A stretch of 64,000 nucleotides of DNA from assembly GCA_033961575.1 (NCBI GenBank), contig CM066737.1, positions 102,266,709-102,330,708 on the forward strand, in the 5' to 3' direction. Positions 12,465-22,435 of this stretch are shown piece after piece. The stretch comes from Aselliscus stoliczkanus (taxonomy: Eukaryota; Chordata; Mammalia; Chiroptera; Hipposideridae). Every line of letters begins with the position of its first letter. The first letter of the stretch is position 1. The position numbers and the translations under genes were made by a program. The notes under the pieces were generated by a model. That model saw only the letters and a list, made by a program, of their open reading frames with translations. It did not search any database and was not told where the DNA came from.

Positions 12465-13456
12465 TGCCAGGAGCCGACAGTCTTTCAGTGTCTGACAAGG
12501 TCACATTGCCCTGCTCAGCACTGGATGTTTGGAGTGCTGCCTTATGGTTGGTCATGTAATATCTCCTGCCTCTATGAACCCATGTGCCTTTCCTCCTATA
12601 GGAGACAATACATTCACTGCATTTGTGACAAGGTCCTGTGGTACCCTGATGATAGCTGGTTGTGTAAGTCAATGACAGGGCAAGATTTCCTAAAGAGAAG
12701 GAAACTCCCTAAAACAGGCTACAACCCGAGGGGATCCCTGAACTGAGATATTGGGGACTCAAACCCCTTGGAAACTGAGGCACAGACCTCTGACAACATA
12801 GGCCAAAAAAACCTGCCTGTGCAGGCTGTGAATGGTCTCCTTGAAGATTAAAAGTCTTCAGGCCATGAGAGTTCCGGTAAGAGACGACTTCCTGACCATA
12901 GGGTATGTTAACAACTTTGTTTAAATTCCTTAACAGATACTGAAGCTTTGACTGAGAAACAGATGCTACCCTCTATTGTAAATATGTAGCCCTCCTAGGA
13001 CAAAAGATGTTTAAGACTTCCTTTACTACTAAGTATTGTATTTACATAGGAATAGATTTTAGATGCTTTTACCCTAAACACAGCCACTCCTAGTATACTC
13101 CCTGTGAGTCTAGCTGCTGGAATTTGGGATAACGGCTAGGTAGTCCTGGGAACCACTCTTCGGGCGCTATGTAGAGACAGGTGAATCCTTAACATAGAAG
13201 AGGCCAGTGTACCCTGGAGAGAACAATTACAGGGAAGTAAAGACTGAGTAAATCCTGGGAACTAGAAACCACCAAACTCCTGTGATTGAGATAATGGTCA
13301 AGAATCCCTATAAAAAGAACATGCTCTGGCAATAAAGTGTGACACTTCTTTTTAACTCCCCCGGTGTTTCCACTGTCTCCCTTCTTTATTTTCTTCCCCT
13401 AACGACGCCGTCTCCACCTGAGGGAAACCCTGGTCAGCGGAGGCTGGTCCCCTACC
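12465..13456 (+). mobile_element. ERVK-like solo LTR, copy 1
   Basis: A 992-bp solo LTR starting TGCCAGGAGCCGACAG. An exact 6-bp TSD TTGGCT occurs at 12459-12464 and 13457-13462, and removing it restores LTR X. It has a TATA box (TATAAAAA, 13309-13316) and AATAAA (13331-13336), then a U5-like region. Copy 2 at 55519-56577 is homologous throughout. The 6-bp TSD and short TATA-to-AATAAA spacing suggest a betaretrovirus-like (class II) source, which is inference. No internal viral genes are present. Confidence 0.85.
13309..13336 (+). promoter_or_regulatory. LTR TATA box and polyadenylation signal
   Basis: TATAAAAA at 13309 and AATAAA at 13331, 22 bp apart start to start, inside ERVK-like LTR copy 1. 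They are sequence motifs only; there is no evidence of current activity. Confidence 0.6.
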
Positions 13457-13552
13457 TTGGCTGACTGGTTAAAGGTCTCATTCCTGGGAGAGGCTGAAAC
13501 TGCAATTAAGTCTTGGTTTGCTCTTTAGCACAAGTGACTCCATTTTGGGCCT

Positions 13553-14323
13553 GTTGCTAGTTTCTAGCAGGACTAGGAATAACAGAGCTAAGAGGTGGAA
13601 TCAAGATGGATGATTAAGATGGGCGCAGAGCTATGGGGATTCTCTAAACCTGACTGGAAAATTGGCAGCTTCTGTGTTAACAAATAAGTTGGTTAAATGG
13701 TCTCCCATGGCATCTTGGGACTCAGACCTTATATGTACCAAGTGTTATGAGCAGGATGTGGCTGTCAAAGTAGCAGTCACATACGTTTATATGTTTCCAC
13801 AATGTCAGACTGTATTAGAATAAAGCCATGGATCTAGTCCTACTGACTCAGTTTACCACAGGCATTAACCAAGGTTCTGGCCAGAGGATAGTCTCTAGTA
13901 GTTGAGTTAGAATGGTTTCACACAAGAGGGTCACACAGGTTTGCAAACAATAGGGTTAGGCAAAGTAAACAGTCTTACGAAAGATGAGAGAGAGTCCAGT
14001 GTTCAGCAAGACTCACTTCAGCACTGGGGTGCATAACATCAGGTGTCAGACCAGGCTGGTGAGTCAGTCAGGAGGCAAGGCTTCAAGTGCTCCGTCTGGG
14101 ACAAATGCAGGTACAGCTGTCAGCTGTCATTTGAGGCCTGAGTGATGAGCCATCAGGTGCGGTGCCCCCATCTACAGTCCGATAAAGCCGTCCAGATGGT
14201 CACATTCCACCCTGCGTCTGCAGTTATCTGGTTAGGGCGTTCATTGGTTATACCTTTTATGTGGTACTTTGACATGACTATCACTTTGTGACTGACATAG
14301 CTATCAGAATTATTAGAATCCAT
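13553..14323. other. Unassigned sequence, no gene seen
   Basis: No frame or repeat was recognised. It could be further LTR or ERV-derived DNA given its neighbours, but I see no diagnostic motif. Confidence 0.3.
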
Positions 14324-14338
14324 TTTGTGTTCATAATT

Positions 14339-14447
14339 TTTTTTTTTTTTTTTTGAGGGCAGTGTCACTGGCCCTTATATGTGGGACCGAACCGGGGCCG
14401 CTGGCTTCCCAGGCCAGCGCTTAACCACTGCGCCACTCGGCCGGCCC
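14339..14447 (-). mobile_element. SINE type A
   Basis: TSD TTTGTGTTCATAATT occurs at 14324-14338 and 14448-14462. It is a full head with poly-T on the + strand. Confidence 0.95.
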
Positions 14448-14462
14448 TTTGTGTTCATAATT

Positions 14463-15927
14463 AATGCTGTATACAACCAAGGCTGAAGCTTTCAGGGAAT
14501 TGGTAGGAAAATAAGTTAAGTTGTTGGAACATGCTGATGATTTTCTGTGGTTTCCGATAGTTCTTACAAGAAAGAGAAAAGCATCTCAACTTGAGGCTAT
14601 TTCAAAACTTTACCATTAGAGGTGTTTCTGCCTGCAGGCAGCATCAAAGTTGCCTGAGTCAGAACATCATGACCCACACAGGATTGGAAAAGGTAAACTG
14701 TCTATTAGAGGTTAAAGTAAAAAGAGAGAGTCAAGAAACAAAGTAGATAATGAAATTGGGGCCTGGGAAATGCTGCATATTCCTGAGCCTACTAGGCATC
14801 TTCTGCAATATGACTCCGGTCTGATCAAAGCTTAGAACATGCAGCCTGAGGATACAGGGTGGCTGTGCCTCCCTAATCCTGCTACTGTTTTGCATTTCTC
14901 TGAATCAGATGTCAAGAGGGAGGCCATTAAGCTGAAGGCTAGAGGCTAGGCAGAACACTGAGATTTGTTACTGAAAGATAATAATTCTTAGGTCAGGGTC
15001 TAAATTCATGGGCCATGACTTGTCAATATCTCTGACATCTGTTCTTAGCTCAGAGAATTGATTGAATGAACATAAGCAAAAACGTATCAAGCTTTTAAGA
15101 AGATTGTATTGCAGGAGAAATCATAAGTCCCGTAAGCAAAGGTCCATGATCCCTTGTTTAACCTAGAAGGGTATTTTCAGGCTCCCAAACTTGCAATGAT
15201 GGGGATGAAGCTGCTAAAAGGCGCAGCTCCCTAAGAGGAGACTCTGTGCACCAACGTCCATCTCAGATGCAGATATGGAGGACAGTGTGTAAGGGGCTTC
15301 TCCCTGAGAGCAAAACCAGAGGCAAAAAACCACAGCAAAACCAGGAAGTTATTGGTATTCCTCTCAAGTAGGATATATTGCTCATCATCATTGTGTTTTT
15401 TTTCCTCCTTTCCTTTTTTTTTTTTTTAAATGGAAGTTATTTTTCTAACAGTGGTCTTGTTTTCCAATCTCCTCTCCCCCTCACCTTTGAATACTGGGTC
15501 TGTTGAGGGTAGTTAAATATCTATCCACAGACTTCCAGATAACAAGGAGTTCTATGTGGACTCATTTGGGAGATATCACCCAGGTATCTTGTGTATAATA
15601 ACTTAATGAGACTTGGCATTGGGGTATATCCTTTTGTGAAGGGAGTGAAAGCAATTTTGATGATACATTGAATAATTGCATAATATTGGAAGGATACATA
15701 TTTAAAACTGTATGTATGAACATATAGGTGTCTAGATGTTAAGAAGTCCAGGCGTGGACTATATTGAATCCTGATGCTTTTGTTTGATACTACTGTGACT
15801 GACACTAGAATTCCTTTCCTCTACTTTTCAATTAATCAAGACTATAATTTACTTCCTTAATACAAATGAGTTGAGTTGCTTTTATTATCACTTGCAACCA
15901 GAAATGTCCTGATTGATACAACACATA
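14463..15927. other. Low-repeat sequence, no gene seen
   Basis: It includes a T-rich run near 15400-15427. Nothing is recognised as coding or as a named repeat. Confidence 0.35.
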
Positions 15928-15929
15928 TA

Positions 15930-16612
15930 CAGAGGGTGCCAAAAAAAGTATACACATTTTAAGAAAGGAAAACTGTATTAAAATTGTAATACTGGGCCGG
16001 CCGAGTGGCGCATTGGTTAAGCGCTGGTTTTGGGATGCCAGTGGCCCCGGTTCAGATCCCACATGAGGGCCAGTGACACTGCCCTCTACAGCTAACAACA
16101 GCTCCACCTGGAGCTGGGCTGTGCGAGCCCCGGTGATGGTGTGGGCTGCAGCCCCTGCTGCAGTGGGCTGCCATAGGCTACAGTGAGTGGCCCGCAGCCA
16201 GCGTGAGCGGCTGGCAACCAGCGTGAGCTGCCAATAGCCGCGGTGAGCGACATCCAGAGGCCAGCGACCGATCTGCCTCATCCGGGAAGAGCGCAATGAC
16301 TATACCAAGTGAAGCAGCATCCTCCGCAACTAAACTGAAGAACAAAAAGACAGCAACTTGTCTGTTCCCCTTCCCCGATTCCCCAACGCTGTTCCCCTCC
16401 GCCAATTCCCCAATAAAAAAATCTTAAAAATAAAATAAAATTGTAATACTCAATGTACACTGATAACAAAAGATGAATACAAGTCACATTTGACTTCTGC
16501 AGTGACAAGAGGTGCTCAAAATGGTTCCCATCAGTGTCCAGACACTTTTGATTACGGTGAACTACTGCTTGACCAACTTTGACAAATGGCACCCCAGGTA
16601 TATTGAATAACG
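15930..16612 (-). pseudogene. Tc1/mariner-type transposon remnant with transposase C-terminus, split by SINE B
   Basis: It starts after a TA (15928-15929) with a terminal-repeat-like 'cagagggtgccaaaaaaagt'. After the SINE it reads, on the minus strand, a peptide around VKVGQAVVHRNQKCLDTDGN followed by HFEHLL, which resembles the C-terminus of a mariner-family transposase. Only the 3' end of the element is present, and the DDE/D catalytic region is missing. The type B SINE at 15994-16436 split it. Naming the superfamily is inference from the TA, the terminal motif and the peptide. Confidence 0.6.
15994..16436 (+). mobile_element. SINE type B, full length
   Basis: TSD AAAATTGTAATACT occurs at 15980-15993 and 16437-16450. 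The head is GGCCGGCCGAGTGGCGCATT and the end is CCAATAAAAAAATCTT-A-rich. It inserted into the mariner remnant. Confidence 0.97.
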
Positions 16613-16729
16613 ATTATATTGTTGGAGAGTATGAATAATTTTTCCTCTACCTGTAAGGGTGACACTTTATCTTCTATTTTGAGATTTAAACCTCTAGTAT
16701 AACTCAATTTAACAGTATATTTTAGTTTG

Positions 16730-17112
16730 GGACTTTTTGAAACTTTTACTTTTCTTTCTTCCCACCAAACCTTAATGATTGTGTTTACTGTACAGTTTCA
16801 ATGGTTCTGTTTACTCCAGACCAGACTCAATGACCCTGGTTCCTCAAGGAAGCCTCCAGGACACTGACTTGAAAGTAGCACATCTCTGGGAAGTGCCTTT
16901 TCAATGACTTTGTTTACTCCAGGCCACACCCCCTCCCCCACCCCCTTTCCTTTGTGCTGCCTCTTCTGTGCCTATAAAACCTTTCGGCCATGCTAGGGGG
17001 GCAGGGGGGCCTTTGTACAGGAGTCAACCATCCTCCCGGAATGCCAGTATTTTTAACAACCTGCTTTTCTTTCCACCAACCTCGTCTCTCGAGTTCTGGC
17101 TTTTCTACGGCA
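16730..17112 (+). mobile_element. LTR (family W), class I-like
   Basis: It has two copies of a 'tgtttactccag' U3 motif (near 16808 and 16910), a TATA box TATAAAA at 16973-16979 and a U5-like pyrimidine-rich end finishing CA at 17112. It has the look of a gammaretrovirus-type LTR. The 5' boundary is uncertain and no internal region follows. Confidence 0.5.
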
Positions 17113-17117
17113 TTTAA

Positions 17118-17545
17118 CAAGGTAGGCAACATACCCTTCCAGGTTCTTGGCTGAACCCCCACTGTAATAAAAGAGACTAAATGGGAGAAAAACAAACCTG
17201 TATCCCTCCTGTATACATGGGAGAGACCCAGGAAAACTGAGTAGCTCCTGGAAATGGCCAAAGCCTCCACCTTCAATACCATCCCCAGCTAATGACAAAG
17301 ATGATGGGGTGAGGAACCAGTTTTGGGAGGTTATCAGGAAAGGCTCTAAACAAGTGTCAGGCTGTTATGCAGATTTAAGTCCTTGCCTTCTTAATTGATG
17401 AGAGTTTCTAGAGATTAGAGCTATCTTCCGGATACACACTTACAAATGAATATTTCCCTTGTAAATGTAAATGCCTCTTACAAAAGGGTAACTTCTCTGT
17501 TTTCAGAGCTTTTCCCCCGTGTCTGCTGTTTCTTAAAAATAATCA
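17118..17545 (-). mobile_element. LTR (family Z), copy 1
   Basis: Its minus-strand end (from about 17220 down) matches 61060-61201. Both have TCTCCCATGTATACA, a 'tttgtttttctc' stretch, then '-cag-ggg-tc-cagc-aga-ct-gaaggg'. It also holds 'ctggggatggtattgaaggt', typical of a placental class I LTR. The 5' end is not fixed. Confidence 0.6.
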
Positions 17546-17550
17546 GCCCT

Positions 17551-17666
17551 TGCGCCGGCCCAGTGGCGCGGTGGTTAAGAGCTGACTTGGGACGCCAGCA
17601 GCGCTGGTTGGGATCCCACATAGGTGGGCCAGTGACACAGCCCTCTAAATAATAATAATAATAATA
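17551..17666 (+). mobile_element. SINE type A with (AAT)n tail
   Basis: The tail became an (AAT)n microsatellite. TSD ATAATCAGCCCT is readable on both sides (17539-17550 and 17667-17678). Confidence 0.9.
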
Positions 17667-18027
17667 ATAATCAGCCCTAAATAATTTTTATGCCAAAGGG
17701 CATATTTTGGGGTGGCATATTCTGCTGCCCTTCAATCTCAAAGTCATAACATGTACACAATTTAGAAGGGAAAATGCAACTAAGAAAGTAGACATATTTG
17801 TAAGTAGATCAGCTCATTTTCTGAAATATAAACTACTTCTTACAAATTATTCTTTGAAGAAAGAGCATATTTCTCACCATGTTTGCGTCCAAGCATCTTA
17901 TTCAGCTAATTCACGGATAACGTATTTCTCAGATTTTAATTAATGGTCATAGCCATATGTGAATTTTAAACATAATGGGATGAGGTAGGCATAAAATTTG
18001 TTATGCTGTTTTAAAAATTATATTTCA

Positions 18028-18133
18028 GGGCCGGCCGAGTGGCACGGTGGTTAAGCGCTGGCTTGGGAAGCCAGCAGCCCCGGTTCGGTCCCACATATGA
18101 GGGCCCGTGACACTGCTCTCAAAAAAAAATAAT
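18028..18133 (+). mobile_element. SINE type A
   Basis: TSD TTATATTTCA occurs at 18018-18027 and 18134-18143. The head is GGGCCGGCCGAGTGGCACGG. Confidence 0.95.
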
Positions 18134-18346
18134 TTATATTTCATTATTGGTAAATACATTTGGGGGTTGCAGTCTAACCTTGATCATTTAAACTTCCTGG
18201 ACGTAATAGATTAGATTCTTGGCCAACAAAATATTACAATTAGTTCCCTAAGCTGTGAACCTTGCTTATGCAATTCACAGATGTCTGAAGATATTTGAAT
18301 GATATATTAATGGTGATAGAAAGATAATTATTTTCACTCATAATTA

Positions 18347-18504
18347 TTCCATTGACCTCTTTTTTTTTTTTTAGCTGAGCCATCCTGCCACCTGTTGGCA
18401 GCTCAACGGCAACTCAGCTCGGGCTGGCCTCGAACTGCTGTTGCTCAGAGCTCAGCTTGCACTCTTGAGCGAGCTCTTAACCAACTGAGCCATTCGGCCA
18501 GCCC
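18347..18504 (-). mobile_element. SINE type C with short 3' extra sequence
   Basis: Type C on the minus strand: a GGCTGGCCGAATGGCTCAG head, a 'gagctctgagcaacagcagt' segment and a tail GGCTCAGCTAAAA. TSD TTCACTCATAATTA occurs at 18333-18346 and 18505-18518. Inside the TSDs, beyond the poly-A, lie 13 extra bases (gaggtcaatggaa on the minus strand). Confidence 0.92.
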
Positions 18505-18689
18505 TTCACTCATAATTAAATTAACATTTCTGATAAGACATAAATATTACTTCTCTGTTCAGGCATTGAAGACTATTCCACACCATAGATCATTTCATCA
18601 CAAATGAAATCTGAAATGGAAAAGATTAGGTTTCCTAGCTTATTCACTAAAATTCACCATTAATAGTATTATTTTCAAAGAGCTCCTGT

Positions 18690-18935
18690 AGTACTGAAAC
18701 CGGAGGCCAAACGAGTCCAGGGCTTGTGCTGCCTGTGCCGCTGAGCCAATAGGCAGACACAGGAGTTGGGCTGTACGATAAGTGTTTATTATCAGAGCAC
18801 TGGTGGTCTGAGAAGGCAGCGGGTTAGCACCTGCAAAAACTGCCTTCACATTCTCAGGCCAGCTTGGGGTGTTTAAGGGAAAATCTGGGTATCCCTCCAG
18901 ACTCTACCAGGGTTCTGGTGGTGATGCAGGATTTT
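18690..18935 (-). mobile_element. LTR-like fragment (family V)
   Basis: The minus strand shows AATAAA (TTTATT on +, near 18785) within text that looks like an R/U5 region. It directly precedes the (TG)n tract. No boundaries or TSD were found. Confidence 0.4.
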
Positions 18936-18937
18936 TG

Positions 18938-18975
18938 GATGTGTGTGTGTGTGTGTGTGTGTGCGCGTGCGCATG

Positions 18976-19020
<45 letters not shown>

Positions 19021-19022
19021 AT
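18938..19022. repeat. (TG)n microsatellite
   Basis: About 80 bases of TG with a GCGCGTGCGCATGCATG interruption in the middle. It creates long but meaningless frames of C/V or H/T repeats on each strand. Confidence 0.97.
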
Positions 19023-19034
19023 ATGTGCACACCG

Positions 19035-19460
19035 GGATTCCTGGTCACGTAACACTGAAGAATGGAGACACGGACCAGAGAGGTCAAGTTTGCAACAAAG
19101 GACAGTTTATTAGGGCAGAAAGTAACAGCTCTCAAAACGAGAGGGTGTCCAGACTGGGGTGCCTACTAGTTAGGGCAAAAGTTTCTGTTTTTATACCTTT
19201 TGTATATCTGGGGAGGAGGACTGGCTGGCACCTTTTGGGGCCACATTTGTTGCTCAGCCCAGAGCAGGTGTTTCCTAGAAACTGCCTAGTTTCCTTCGAG
19301 CTTCATCAGCTTAATCAATGTCTCTGCTCTGAGGGGAGCATGTTACCGGAGGCTGCAGACTGTCTTTAAAGAAAGGACTCCCCACAGTCTTATGTTATGT
19401 TAAATAACCTCTTTGGAGATCTGCATTCCAGCTGGGAATCCCTGACTTGGAAAAAGAGGC
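19035..19460 (-). mobile_element. LTR (family U), class I-like
   Basis: On the minus strand, a TATAAAAA box (about 19195-19188) is followed about 85 bp later by AATAAA (19111-19106), then a U5-like region ending near 19040. That order and spacing fit a gammaretrovirus-type LTR. The U3 extent is uncertain. Confidence 0.6.
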
Positions 19461-20246
19461 CTTCCTCCATCCCCACCTGAGTTTGTCACCCTGGCGGGTC
19501 CTGTGACTTAAACCTGTCTGTTAGCTAATAAAATTATTTTCCTGGTTTTGTTATGGTTTCCACTCTGATTCCCTCTACCGTGGCACTTTCCCTGACTGCC
19601 TATAATTTTCCTATCTTAGTGGAGCCCTCCCTGTGGCCACGTGATTGTCTGGTGCAGTCAGCAACCCAGGAACGATGATGTGAGGAGCCTGGTAGACCAT
19701 TGAGATTGTGATCAATAAACCCAAGGGTATTAATCATAAGTTTCAGAGTAATTTTCTAAAACCGGGAACTGGGTGGACAGGGGACATGACCTATTGTTAA
19801 GCTATTGGTAGGTCAAGGAAAGGTGAGGCCAGGGGCATGGAGAGGCCTCTACTATGGGGGTGCCAACAGGGCCCTGTTTCAATACCTTGTTTGGTATTTT
19901 CCCCAACTTCCAAAATTTTTATGTTGTTTTCTCCTCTCCTTTTCCTCCACTTAAAAAAAAAAAAATCCCTTCTTGATAGTTTTAGTGTAGTTTGGGGAAG
20001 GAACAAAATTAGATGTGTTTTTCATGGGTCATTTTAACTTGGAAGGTACCATTATATACTTAAAGTGTCTGGCCCAGAATAGGAACACAATAAATGATAG
20101 CTGTCACCATTATGGGTGGTGGTGGTGGTGGAGCACTAGAAATCAACAAATATATTTTATTTATTCCTGTGCACGAGATTAGACTTTTGATAAATTTGGA
20201 TGAGCTCATTTTACCTGGTACATGCAAAATGTACATGTTTCTTATG
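19461..20246. other. Unassigned sequence with a MIR tail scrap
   Basis: 20045-20115 resembles a MIR 3' end ('ctggcccagaataggaacac', then aataaatg). A (GGT)n run lies near 20118. No gene is seen. Confidence 0.4.
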
Positions 20247-20261
20247 CTTTGATGGATTTTT

Positions 20262-20682
20262 TAAAAAAAAGATTTTATTGGGGAATTGGGGGAGGAGAAC
20301 AGCATTGGGAAATCGGGGAAGGGGAACAGAGAAGCTGTTGTCCTTTTGTTCTTCAGTCTAGTTGTGGAGGATGTTGCTTCACTGGCCCATGTTGGTATTA
20401 TCATTACGCTCTTCCTGCCTGAGGCAGTCGCTTGCCGGCCATTAGACGGCCACTCACAGCGGCTCATGAAAGTGCACACCAGCTGCCAGCCAGCCCAACT
20501 GCAGCTTATGCCATCGACAGGGACTCATGGCCGTCTAGCTCCAGGTGGAGCTGTTGTTCACTATCTTAGCTGTAGAGGGCGCAGCATCACTGGCCCTCAC
20601 GTGGGATCTGAAACGGAGCCTTGCTGCTCAGAGCTGGCATCTCAAGCCAACTCCTAACCAATGCACCACTTGGCCGGCCCTA
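20262..20682 (-). mobile_element. SINE type B, full length
   Basis: TSD CTTTGATGGATTTTT occurs at 20247-20261 and 20683-20697. The B body is in reverse, with the head at 20682. Confidence 0.96.
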
Positions 20683-21164
20683 CTTTGATGGATTTTTGAG
20701 TTTTTGTTTTCTCTCAGTTTTGTAATGAGCATTCTGTTTGAATTGATCTTGTGAGAAATAGAAGGACCTCCTCCAGCACTGTTGAGATTATTAGGGGTGG
20801 TCTTTGTGGTATCAGACGTGGTTCCTGCCATTAGTCTCAGCAGATCTCTCATCTTTGTTGTACATTTGCATTTTATTTCAAATTCGTTTTCTAACTACTT
20901 TTGTTTTACTGAATTAATCCCATCATTGTGGCTTCATGCCATGATAAAAATAGTCCTCCAGGCCTCAGTGTGGGTGGACACTAAATCATATAAAAATCTA
21001 TAGGCATTTATTGTTAAACATCTTGCAAATCAAGGCCTCCAGGTGAAATATCAGCATGAGGATCCCTGTCCTCTGGTATCTAAAATGTAACAGAAAGGCA
21101 AAGACAAAATGCACAGGTGACTAAAATAAGGCAGAAGATAGCAAAATACATATAATTCTATAAA

Positions 21165-21362
21165 GTGCTTACTCTGTGAGTCACTCATTTAAACACTTTA
21201 AAAATAGTTCATTAGAACTTTAAACAATTATTATCTTCATTTTCATATGGGGAAACTGAGACACATACAGATTAAGTAATTTGTCCAAGTTACAAAAGTA
21301 GTAAGTGGTAGATATGGGATTTGATCCCAGAGTCCAATTCCAGAATCAGCATGCTACCCTGC
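21165..21362 (-). mobile_element. MIR SINE
   Basis: A reverse MIR: 'aaagtgcttactctgtgagt', 'tggggaaactgagacacata', then 'ggatttgatcccagagtcc'. Confidence 0.75.
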
Positions 21363-21569
21363 CTGTGTTAAGCCAAGTACAATGTGCCTATTCAAATAAG
21401 TGGATGATCCCAGTGCACATGCATGACTGTGCGTGTGTGTGTACACGTGTGTGTGCAAGCATGCACATGTAGGAAACAGAGTGGGATAGAAGAGGTTGTA
21501 GCATTTGATCTCTGTCTTTCTGGTTTCATGCGCTTCTATGTTCAATTCATTACATCTTGATCTTTTCTT

Positions 21570-21722
21570 TCTTTTTTTTTTTTAATAGCTGAGCCATCCT
21601 GCCACCTGTTGGCAGCTCAGTGGCTGCTCAGCTCAGGCTGGGCATCGCGAACTGCTGTTGCTCAGAGCTCAGCTTACACTCTTGAGCGAGCTCTTAACCA
21701 ACTGAGCCATTCGGCCGGCCCT
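21570..21722 (-). mobile_element. SINE type C
   Basis: TSD CATCTTGATCTTTTCTT occurs at 21553-21569 and 21723-21739. Confidence 0.97.
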
Positions 21723-21739
21723 CATCTTGATCTTTTCTT

Positions 21740-22270
21740 AACACTCCAGTTGTACTCTGCTTGAAACACTTCAAAACTCCTGGACCTCTTATTTCTCCCA
21801 TTAGCTAGCCAAGTCTAATCAGGTCAGCAGTTTATGACTTTGGACCAAAAACCTTTGCAAAACTTCCAGGGCAAAGTAATGGTACATTGTGTTCTTTAGA
21901 AAAAGTTATATAGTGTTTCACACAGAACAGAATGAAAGTCACTGAGTTGGTTTTATGATGGGAATTATTGGGCCGCTTCATTATTGTATCCAATTGATTC
22001 TAGTGTCCAAAATCAATTTAGCTCTGATTTTTGAGGTCTACTAAGTAAGGATAGAGAATGTGAATGACGTGTATGTGTCTGTGTTTGATAATAAGTGAAG
22101 CGAGGGTCCCTGCTGGGGTCTAAGTTGTGACTGGTTAGTCCTGCAATTCACATATACCTGGGAAGAGGTAAAAATGGGGCATCAAGGCTCTGTCAGCAGG
22201 AGGGTTTCAGGAGGAATAAGAACAAGGGAGCTCAGGCAAGATTATGGGAAGAGACTTGTAGATTCTCTTT
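21740..22270. other. Unassigned sequence, no gene seen
   Basis: Nothing recognised on either strand. Confidence 0.35.
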
Positions 22271-22286
22271 AAAATGGCCCCATGGA

Positions 22287-22424
22287 GTGGGCCAGCCGAG
22301 TGGCACGGTGGTTAAGAGCTGGCTTGGGAAGCCAGCGGCCCTGGTTCAGGTCCCACATATGAGGGCCAGTGACACTGCCCTCAAAAAAAAAAAAAATTAA
22401 AAATAAATAAATAAATAAATAAAT
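22287..22424 (+). mobile_element. SINE type A with (AATA)n tail
   Basis: TSD AAAATGGCCCC occurs on both sides (22271-22281 and 22425-22435). The A tail has expanded to (AATA)n. Confidence 0.93.
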
Positions 22425-22435
22425 AAAATGGCCCC

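Larger units (their letters stand above)
12176..13552 (-). mobile_element. LTR family X, copy 1 (interrupted by ERVK-like LTR)
   Basis: It is the same family as 35680-36250. Both begin on the + strand with TGTTAAAAAA-CAAA-CTCAACTGA, and share 'aatttgaagatctaattgac' and later 'agcacaagtgactccatttt'. Read on the minus strand, copy 2 shows AATAAA upstream of a U5-like end, so I orient the family to minus. The sequence is continuous across the ERVK-like insertion at 12465-13456. Confidence 0.7.

Noticed and set aside
12237..12746. Overlapping frames of 66-103 codons in the 12.2-12.7 kb region as retroviral genes
   Set aside because: They fall in LTR sequence. No gag, pro, pol or env motif is visible, and the element is a solo LTR.
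18869..19369. A 166-codon frame over the (TG)n tract
   Set aside because: Its first part is C/V repeats from the microsatellite and the rest is LTR in reverse. No protein resemblance.
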